Position numbers and translations under genes: made by a program
The notes under the pieces: generated by a model
Databases searched by the model: none
What the model saw: only the letters and a program-made list of their open reading frames with translations
What the model was told of the DNA's origin: nothing
Assembly (NCBI RefSeq): GCF_000878195.1
Contig: NZ_JXST01000017.1
Span: forward strand, 1 to 64,000
Origin: Mycolicibacterium llatzerense
GTDB lineage: Bacteria > Actinomycetota > Actinomycetes > Mycobacteriales > Mycobacteriaceae
Direction of reading: 5' to 3'
Length of the DNA stretch: 64,000 bases
In this document: piece by piece, positions 57,512 to 64,000 of the stretch
Layout: each line of letters opens with the position of its first letter
Numbering within the stretch: position 1 is the first letter of the stretch

Positions 57512-59171
57512 CCGCCCGGATCACCGCCGCCAGTGACGCGGTGAGCACCGAATCGCTGCGGCCGCAGGCCCAGCCGCCGCGGTGTTCCAGGTAGGTGACC
57601 GCGGTGGCGCCGACCGACTGCTGGGTGAGGCTCAGAATCTCGACCGGCCGGTCCACGTCGGCCAGCGCCTGGGTCAGCGCTTCGACCGGCCCGACACCGC
57701 GATGCGTGCTGGTGTGCGCCGCCCCGTTCACGCTCAGCGTGATCTCGGTGGTCTCGTCGCTGCTCGTGTGCCAGTCCTTGAGTTCGACCGGACCGCCGGA
57801 ACCCAGATAGGTGGACTCGAACAGGTCGTACAGCTCGGTCGCGGTCACCTCGACGCCACTGCCATCGGTGTGGGCCTGCACATGCCGGGCGAAGTCGATC
57901 TGCAGCCGTCGCGGCAGGTCCAGTCCGTATCCGGTGTGCAGCAGGTAGGCGATGCCGCCCTTGCCGGACTGTGAATTGACCCGGATGACGGCGTCGTAGC
58001 TGCGCCCGATGTCGGCCGGGTCGATGGGCAGATACGGCACCCGCCAATCGATTTCGCGCTCCTCACGGCTCTGGGCGGTGGCCCGGGCGCGATGTTCGGC
58101 CAGGCCCTTCTTGATCGCGTCCTGATGGGTACCCGAGAACGCCGTGTGCACCAGGTCGCCCACGTACGGATGCCGCTCGTGGATCGGCATCCGGGTGCAG
58201 TGCGACACGGTGCGAGCGATCGCGTCGATGTCAGAGAAGTCGATCATCGGGTCGACGCCCTGGGCATACAGATTCAGTGCCAGGGTGGCGATATCGACAT
58301 TGCCGGTGCGCTCACCGTTGCCGAAGACGCAGCCTTCCACGCGCTGCGCGCCGGCCAGGACGGCCAATTCGGCACAGGCCACCCCGGTCCCCCGGTCGTT
58401 GTGGGGGTGCACAGACAGGATCACCGCGTCGCGGCGGGCCAGGTTCCGGTGCATGTACTCGATCTGATCGGCGTACACATTCGGCGTCGCCACCTCCACG
58501 GTGGCAGGCAGATTCAGGATCACCGGCCGCTCTACGGTGGCGTCCCACAGCTGTGTCACGGCGTCGCAGATTTCCAGCACATAGTCGGGTTCGGTGAGGT
58601 TGAACACCTCCGGGGAGAACTGGAATCGGATGTTCGGCAGATCGTCGGTCAACGTCAGCACGTCGAGTGCGCCGTGCAGGATCAGACTGCGCAACTCGTC
58701 ACGGTCTTTGCCCAGCACGGTATTTCGCCATGCGGGCGCGGTCGCGGTGTACATGTGGATGACGACCTCGTTGCGCATACCCCGCACCGACTCGACGGTG
58801 CGCTCGATCAGGTCGCGGCGGGCCGGGGTGAACACCACGATGGTGACATCCGCCGGCGCGATATCGGTTTCGGCCAGCAGCCGGACGAAGTCGAAGTCGG
58901 TCTGTGAGGCAGACGGGTAGCCGACCTCGATCTCCTTGTAGCCGATGGCGACGAGCTGCTCGAAGAATTGGCGCTTGCGGTCCGGGTCCATCGGCTCGGC
59001 CAGGGCTTGGTTGCCGTCACGCAGGTCGACGGGCACCCAGAGCGGTGCGGTGGTGATGCGGTTGCTCGGCCAATCTCGTTGGGCGGCAGGAATGTCCACA
59101 CGGTTGAAGACATCGGTGTAACGGTGCCACGGCATGCGTGACGGTTGTTGACGGTTCCAGGAAGTGCTCAT
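57498..59171 (-). CDS. leuA: 2-isopropylmalate synthase
   Basis: A 557-residue enzyme of the actinobacterial type 2 LeuA family: catalytic TIM barrel (about 25-390) with [10 protein letters not shown] for metal binding, [11 protein letters not shown] and GNGERTGN; then the C-terminal leucine-feedback domain (about 430-555). It makes 2-isopropylmalate from 2-ketoisovalerate and acetyl-CoA, committing carbon to leucine. It is shorter than the M. tuberculosis protein (644), which has an internal repeat. The upstream leader and hairpins point to leucine control. It is convergent with bcp and divergent from an FCD regulator. Confidence 0.96.
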   Translation of the reverse strand: MSTSWNRQQPSRMPWHRYTDVFNRVDIPAAQRDWPSNRITTAPLWVPVDLRDGNQALAEPMDPDRKRQFFEQLVAIGYKEIEVGYPSASQTDFDFVRLLAETDIAPADVTIVVFTPARRDLIERTVESVRGMRNEVVIHMYTATAPAWRNTVLGKDRDELRSLILHGALDVLTLTDDLPNIRFQFSPEVFNLTEPDYVLEICDAVTQLWDATVERPVILNLPATVEVATPNVYADQIEYMHRNLARRDAVILSVHPHNDRGTGVACAELAVLAGAQRVEGCVFGNGERTGNVDIATLALNLYAQGVDPMIDFSDIDAIARTVSHCTRMPIHERHPYVGDLVHTAFSGTHQDAIKKGLAEHRARATAQSREEREIDWRVPYLPIDPADIGRSYDAVIRVNSQSGKGGIAYLLHTGYGLDLPRRLQIDFARHVQAHTDGSGVEVTATELYDLFESTYLGSGGPVELKDWHTSSDETTEITLSVNGAAHTSTHRGVGPVEALTQALADVDRPVEILSLTQQSVGATAVTYLEHRGGWACGRSDSVLTASLAAVIRAANAP

Positions 59172-59185
59172 CAGTGGTCTGCTTT

Positions 59186-59240
59186 CGGTCAAGTATCGAA
59201 GTGACCGGTCGCGACAGAGCCCCACGGCAGGGGACCGGTC
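59186..59240 (-). promoter_or_regulatory. leuA attenuator hairpins
   Basis: Reading the leader RNA from 59285 downward, GACCGGTC occurs twice (59233-59240 and 59203-59210), and a third related stretch TTGACCG comes before leuA. Copy 1 can pair with copy 2 around a CCCC/GGGG hairpin (59220-59233). Alternatively CGGTCA (59202-59207) pairs with TGACCG (59186-59191). The two structures are mutually exclusive, as in translation-coupled attenuation. No T tract follows, so control of ribosome access is also possible. Confidence 0.6.
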
Positions 59241-59243
59241 GTG

Positions 59244-59285
59244 TCAGACCCCGCCGCGGCAGCCAAGCAGAAGCACGCGCGTCAT
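59244..59285 (-). CDS. leuL: leuA leader peptide
   Basis: A 13-residue open frame, MTRVLLLGCRGGV, ending TGA 72 bases before the leuA ATG. Three consecutive Leu codons (CTT CTG CTT) are the type of run that stalls ribosomes when leucine is scarce. Leader peptides before leuA are known in actinobacteria. The ATG is a few bases downstream of a TATAGT box, consistent with a leaderless or very short 5' end. It is followed at once by the alternative hairpins. Confidence 0.78.
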   Translation of the reverse strand: MTRVLLLGCRGGV

Positions 59286-59294
59286 GATGGCTAG

Positions 59295-59300
59295 ACTATA
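59295..59300 (-). promoter_or_regulatory. Probable -10 box of leuA
   Basis: TATAGT on the minus strand lies 9 bases before the leader ATG, a spacing typical for mycobacterial transcripts that begin at or just before the start codon. No convincing -35 hexamer was found. The 45-bp gap also has to hold the promoter of the divergent regulator. Confidence 0.5.
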
Positions 59301-59330
59301 CACAACTCCTCAGACAAGTAGAGAGGTCGC

Positions 59331-59998
59331 ATGGTCGCGCAAGTATCGCGTCAACCTCTGGCAGCACAAGCCGCACAGCTGCTACTGACGCGCATCAAAG
59401 ATGGTGAATGGCCACTGGGACAACGCCTTCCGGGCGAGACGACGTTGGCCGCACAGCTCGGCGTGGGCCGCTCCACCCTGCGCGAAGCCATCCGGGAATT
59501 GGCCGGCAAAGGCGTCCTCGACAGCCGTCAGGGCGCCGGCGTCTTCGTCACCGCCCTCGACGTCACTGACGACTGGGACACCGTGCTGCGCAGCGCGAAC
59601 GTCGCGTCGGTGATCGAAGCGCGCATCGCCATCGAGGCCGAGGGCGCGGCCCTGGCCGCGACTCGCCGGACCCCGGCTGACCTGCGCACCATCCGCCGCA
59701 CCCTGGCAGCCCGCGGCGTCACCGGCCAGTCGGTGCCCGAACACGTGGACGCCGACATGGCATTTCACCGCGCCGTGATCACCGCGGCCCACAACGACGT
59801 ACTGACCCAGCTGTTCGACGCGTTCCTCCCCCGGCTGCGGCTCGCCATGATCGACATGCTCAAGATCCGCCCGATCAAATCAGAGCCTTGCGACCACGCC
59901 CTGCATCAGCAGCTCGCCGACGCCATCGCCGCGCGCGATCCCGATGCCGCGGCCGCCGCCAGCCGCACCCACCTGAGCACCCTGAAGGAATCATTCTC

Positions 59999-60002
<4 letters not shown>
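59331..60002 (+). CDS. GntR/FadR (FCD) family regulator
   Basis: A 223-residue regulator with an N-terminal winged HTH (RLPGETTLAAQLGVGRSTLREAIRELAGKGVLDSRQG, about 34-70) and a C-terminal helical FCD domain with the D...H...H pattern (HVDADMAFHRAVITAAHND). FCD regulators bind organic acids or amino acids with a metal. It is divergent from leuA, so it may govern leuA or the downstream ABC gene. Its stop overlaps the ABC ATPase start (ATGA). Confidence 0.9.
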
Positions 60003-60796
<794 letters not shown>

Positions 60797-60799
60797 CAC

Positions 60800-60824
60800 A
60801 ATAGCCGGACCCTGTCCGGTTATT
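60800..60824 (+). terminator. Terminator after the FCD regulator/ABC operon
   Basis: A 10-bp stem (60800-60809 with 60815-60824, one G.T) with a five-base loop starts three bases after the ABC stop. A second short palindrome, GCAGTA-T-TACTGC, follows. Together they isolate this operon from the next one. Confidence 0.7.
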
Positions 60825-60930
60825 AGCAGTATTACTGCCCAGTACCTCGCCTCCAGTCGTTAATTTACGTGCACGACAGAGTCTTTCGGTTCACTTGCGA
60901 CAGTCGTTCGACTAGTGGTCTACTGCGAAC

Positions 60931-60944
60931 TAGAACATGTTCTA
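60931..60944 (+). promoter_or_regulatory. KstR-type operator before the Rieske oxygenase operon
   Basis: TAGAACATGTTCTA is a perfect 14-bp palindrome fitting the published KstR consensus TnnAACnnGTTnnA exactly. It is 148 bp before the start of a Rieske oxygenase of sterol-desaturase/hydroxylase type. KstR represses cholesterol-catabolism genes in mycobacteria until a steroid acyl-CoA ligand is present. The rest of the 295-bp gap (60797-61091) holds a terminator and no gene. Confidence 0.75.
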
Positions 60945-61091
60945 TTAGCTACCCACAACGACGTGGACGCGGGAACGTAGTCGGGGACATCTACGGACAC
61001 GTGCGGGGTTGCCGCATGTCTTTCGCCGGCGCCGTCGCCGCATCAGCTGTTTCGGATTCGACTCCACCGCGCGGACAGCGAAAGGGCATCG

Positions 61092-62093
61092 ATGACCTCA
61101 ACGACGGAAGTGACCAGCCTCGGCCGGGCCGGCGACGCGTTCCCGCCGTACCCGTACAGCTGGTATGCAGTGGCGTTTGCCCACGAACTCAGGCCCGGAA
61201 AGGTACTCACGCGGCGCTTTCTCGACGGCGAGATCATCGTCTTCCAGACCGCGTCCGGCGAGTTATCCGCCGCAGAACCCTACTGCCCGCATCTGGGCGC
61301 ACACATCGGAAAACGCGGCTGGGTCGACGGCGAGGCCGTGGTCTGCCCGTTCCACGAGTTCAGGTTCGCCCCGTCGGGCACGTGTATCTCGACGCCGACC
61401 GGGGAGCCGCCGCGTGGCGCGGTGCTCAAGACGCTGCCCGTCCGCAATCACCTGGGCATGATCATGGTCTACCACGGCCCACCGGGACAGCAGCCCGCAT
61501 TCGAGCTCGACCTGCCCGCGGCCGATGCGGACTGGCACCCGATCGCGACCAAGAAGTTGCATTTCAAGACCCATCCGCAGGAAGTCAACGAAAATGGTTT
61601 GGACCACGCGCATTTCGCGACCATCCACAAGTTCCGCGACTTCGTCGTCCCCAAGCCGATGGAGATCGACGGCCCCCGGATCTACACCGAATACGGTGGC
61701 ACCAAACCCATTCCGGTGATCGGTGGCATCAGCTTCCACTTCAAATCGGTTCTGGTCGGCCTCGGCTTCTCCCTGGTGGAGATCGCCATCCAGGGCGGGC
61801 TCACCGTCCGCCAGATGGTGCTGCCCACGCCGGTCGCCGAACGCAACGTCGACATCTACATCGGCATCGCCGCCAAAAGGCATGTGCGGAACCGGTTCTT
61901 GCGTGCCCTGCTGGCGCCGGTCGAACGCCTGGCGGGCTGGATCGTGCTGCAGGTCGTCGGGTACGAGGTACAGCGGGACCAGCTCATCTGGGACGACAAG
62001 GTGTATCTCGAGCATCCCAAGCTGACCCCGGGCGACGGGCCGATCGGCAAGTACCGCCACTGGGTTCGGCAGTTCTACACCCCGGCGGCATGA
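61092..62093 (+). CDS. Rieske non-heme iron oxygenase, sterol-type
   Basis: A 333-residue oxygenase. The Rieske cluster motif C-x-H-x17-C-x2-H is at C65/H67 and C85/H88 (CPHLGAH...CPFHEF). The mononuclear iron motif NGLDHAHFATIH has D171, H174 and H179 or H172 as ligands. The N-terminal YPYSWYAVAF and the motif resemble cholesterol 7-desaturase (Neverland/DAF-36) and 3-ketosteroid 9-hydroxylase oxygenases more than aromatic dioxygenases. It needs a separate reductase, not in the window. The KstR-like operator upstream supports a sterol substrate. Its stop overlaps the next gene (ATGA). Confidence 0.9.
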   Translation: MTSTTEVTSLGRAGDAFPPYPYSWYAVAFAHELRPGKVLTRRFLDGEIIVFQTASGELSAAEPYCPHLGAHIGKRGWVDGEAVVCPFHEFRFAPSGTCISTPTGEPPRGAVLKTLPVRNHLGMIMVYHGPPGQQPAFELDLPAADADWHPIATKKLHFKTHPQEVNENGLDHAHFATIHKFRDFVVPKPMEIDGPRIYTEYGGTKPIPVIGGISFHFKSVLVGLGFSLVEIAIQGGLTVRQMVLPTPVAERNVDIYIGIAAKRHVRNRFLRALLAPVERLAGWIVLQVVGYEVQRDQLIWDDKVYLEHPKLTPGDGPIGKYRHWVRQFYTPAA

Positions 62094-63490
62094 GCTCCGC
62101 GATGCCCCGCGCCGAGCGAGTCAGCGGAATGGACGCCTGGCAGCTCTACCAGGAGACCGGGCTGCAGGTCGGCAATGGCATGTCGCTCATCCTCGTCGAC
62201 CGCAGTTCGGTGATCGGCAACCTCCGGGACTACGTGGTATCGGCCCTGCAGAATCGCATGCACCTGATGCCGGCCTACCGCAAGGTGCTCTACGACCCGT
62301 GGTTCAACCTGGACCGGCCCATGCTGGTGGCCCGGCCGCAGATCGACGTCTCGGCCCACGTCACAGCGCTGCCGATGCCCGAACCGGGTGGCGCGGTCGG
62401 GGCCGCCAAAGCACTGGCCGCAGTCCGTGCCAGGCATCTGGATCGCCGAGAACCCCTGTGGCACATGTACGTCCTGGAGGACGACGACACCGAGCACGCG
62501 TACCTGATCTCGGTGGTGCACCATCTGCTGGTCGATGGCGACTCGGCGATCGAGGTCACCGGCTGCCTGATGACCCCGGGGGATCTGAGCGGCCGGCCCG
62601 CCAAGGCCGTCCCCGAGTCGTCGACGTTTCCAGCACGGCCGACGACGATCGTGCGCGATGCCGTTGCGCGCAAAGCTGAACGCCTGCGCCGACTCCCCCG
62701 ACTGGTGGCGACTTCGGCGCGGATCATGCGCGACAAGTGGGCCGCCCGCCACCTCGACGTGAAAGCGCCCAAGACAGCGCTGAATTGCTCGCTGTCGGGC
62801 ACGTCGAGCGCCGCCGTGGCCGTCCTGCCGCTCGAGGACCTACAGACAGTGGCCCAGCGGTATTCGGTCACCATCAACCACATTCTGCTCAGCTGCGTCG
62901 GATCGGCCTTGGACAACGTGCTGCACTGGAAGGGGCAGCGCCCGCAACAGCCGTTGGTCGCGGCCGTGCCCTACGCGATGCGCACGGCCGACACCTCCGA
63001 CTACGTCACCGATGGCGTCGGCACCACGACAGTGCTGCGGGTCAACCTGAACACGACGGTGACGGATCCGGTGCGGCGCCTACTCGCCGTCGCCGAACAC
63101 GCCAGGGCGGTCAAGGCGGTCCAGGAACAGCGGGGCGTCAACCTGTTTCGGCAATGGAACGAATACGCGCCCGGCCGCGCCGTCAACCTGCTGTTCCGGA
63201 CCATCGAGCGGTTCGGTCTGGCCGAACGGATTTCGTGGCCATGCAACGTCATCGTGTCCAACGCCAGCGGCATCGCGGTCGACGATCCGGTATTCCTCAA
63301 CCTGCCGGCGCTGCGCTTCCATCCGGCGGGACCGCTGTACCACGGCATGGGGCCCAGCGTCATCGCCATGTCCTGGAACAACAATCTGTGTCTGTCGGTG
63401 ACGGCAGACTCCCGGCACGTCGCCGACGCCGCCGCCATCACCGCCGGGATCGAGTCCGAGCTCGCGACCCTGTTGGCCTCGGCGAGTTAG
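62090..63490 (+). CDS. WS/DGAT-type acyltransferase
   Basis: A 466-residue protein of the wax ester synthase/diacylglycerol acyltransferase family. The active-site motif HHxxxDG is present as HHLLVDG (H144, H145, D149, G150), with the C-terminal family block NVIVSNASGI...LYHGMGPSVIAMSWNN. It would esterify an acyl-CoA to an alcohol such as a diglyceride, fatty alcohol or sterol. Translational coupling to the Rieske oxygenase (ATGA) hints that a hydroxylated sterol or lipid is the acceptor. Mycobacteria have many paralogues. Confidence 0.93.
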   Translation: MSSAMPRAERVSGMDAWQLYQETGLQVGNGMSLILVDRSSVIGNLRDYVVSALQNRMHLMPAYRKVLYDPWFNLDRPMLVARPQIDVSAHVTALPMPEPGGAVGAAKALAAVRARHLDRREPLWHMYVLEDDDTEHAYLISVVHHLLVDGDSAIEVTGCLMTPGDLSGRPAKAVPESSTFPARPTTIVRDAVARKAERLRRLPRLVATSARIMRDKWAARHLDVKAPKTALNCSLSGTSSAAVAVLPLEDLQTVAQRYSVTINHILLSCVGSALDNVLHWKGQRPQQPLVAAVPYAMRTADTSDYVTDGVGTTTVLRVNLNTTVTDPVRRLLAVAEHARAVKAVQEQRGVNLFRQWNEYAPGRAVNLLFRTIERFGLAERISWPCNVIVSNASGIAVDDPVFLNLPALRFHPAGPLYHGMGPSVIAMSWNNNLCLSVTADSRHVADAAAITAGIESELATLLASAS

Positions 63491-63496
63491 GGTTCC

Positions 63497-64000
63497 GTGT
63501 TCACCCTGCGGTTCGACATGCGGGCCCCGGCCGGTGGCGCGCCGGCGTCGTCGCTGTATCCCGCCGCGCTCGACATGGCCGCGTGGGCCGAATCCCGCGG
63601 CCTGCTCCTGCTGGTCGTGTCCGAGCATCATGCCGCCGAAGACGGCTACCTGCCGAGCCCGTTGCCGATGGCCGCCGCGCTCGCCGCCCGCACCACCTCG
63701 GTACCCATCGCGGTGAGCGCCCTGATCCTGCCGCTGTACAACCCGGTGCGATTGGCCGAGGACATCGCCGTGCTGGACCACCTCAGCGGCGGACGGATTT
63801 CGTACACACTGGGAGTGGGCTACCGGCCCGAGGAGTTCGAATCGCTCGGAGTGGACTATCACCGCCGCGGAGAACTGGCCGAGCACCACCTGACCGTGTT
63901 ACTGAAAGCCCTTGACGGAGAACGCTTCCTCGACAGCGAACGGGGTGTCCTGGTCCGTCCGGCACCCGAGCGCAAGGTGCGCCTGTCCTACGGCGGCGGC
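63497..64000 (+). CDS. Luciferase-like (LLM) oxidoreductase, partial
   Basis: An open frame of 168 codons running off the window end, starting with GTG at 63497, six bases after the acyltransferase stop. The sequence FTLRFDMRAP...LVVSEHHAAEDGYLPSPLPMAAALAARTTS...LDHLSGGRISYTLGVGYRPEEFESLG is typical of LLM flavin or F420-dependent enzymes. The His pair in SEHHAAEDGY is common to the class. It is probably the third gene of the Rieske/acyltransferase operon. An ATG at 63518 is an alternative start. Confidence 0.9.
   Translation, partial: MFTLRFDMRAPAGGAPASSLYPAALDMAAWAESRGLLLLVVSEHHAAEDGYLPSPLPMAAALAARTTSVPIAVSALILPLYNPVRLAEDIAVLDHLSGGRISYTLGVGYRPEEFESLGVDYHRRGELAEHHLTVLLKALDGERFLDSERGVLVRPAPERKVRLSYGGG

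Overview
The window is a 64-kb piece of a high-GC actinobacterial chromosome. It fits a Mycolicibacterium-type (mostly fast-growing) mycobacterium. The evidence is gene order and protein sequence: uvrB, coaE (fused to GrpB), rpsA, polA, the thiolase-like and OB-fold pair, pdtaR, a class III adenylyl cyclase, DUF308, cydABDC, tesB, pykA, DUF2752, lgt, trpABC, the small Trp-linked membrane protein, trpE and bcpB. They occur in the order I remember for Rv1634 to Rv1608c of M. tuberculosis, on the opposite strand. The species cannot be fixed from the window alone.

Layout. 1-4500: an HNH-type gene end, tRNA-Cys, DUF899, MgtC, an acyl-ACP desaturase and an MFS exporter. 4500-16000: information-processing core (uvrB, DUF402, an MmpS-like exported protein, coaE, rpsA, a PrsW protease, a LysE exporter, polA). 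16000-22900: LysR and TetR regulators with two FAD monooxygenases, the DUF35/thiolase pair, DUF167 and a macro-domain fusion. 22900-28100: a complete livFGMHK branched-chain amino-acid transporter. 28300-32000: pdtaR, an atypical tRNA with a CAA anticodon, an ESX-type small protein pair and a secreted GH39-like glycosidase with a repetitive tail. 32005-32500: AT-rich, with no gene. 32500-39000: adenylyl cyclase, then a polar amino-acid ABC transporter joined to a two-component system, then DUF308. 39100-48100: cytochrome bd operon, acyl-CoA thioesterase, pyruvate kinase, DUF2752. 48100-57500: an F420-type reductase, a TetR regulator, then trpE to lgt as one overlapping transcription unit, and bcp. 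57500-61000: leuA with a leucine-rich leader peptide, and a divergent FCD regulator with an ABC ATPase. 61000-64000: a Rieske oxygenase, a WS/DGAT-like acyltransferase and a luciferase-like oxidoreductase behind a KstR-like operator.

Between the conserved core genes sit inserts that, from memory, are not at this position in M. tuberculosis: PrsW/LysE, the monooxygenase block, liv, the ESX pair with the glycosidase, and the ABC/two-component cluster. The most interesting signals lie mainly in the non-coding DNA. They are a 57-bp palindromic element present three times, a leuA attenuator with a 13-residue leader, a perfect 14-bp KstR-type palindrome before a sterol-type Rieske oxygenase, a 29-bp TetR operator, and the odd tRNA. 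Many genes overlap by ATGA/GTGA, so most blocks read as tight operons. I see no CRISPR array, no complete insertion sequence and no prophage.
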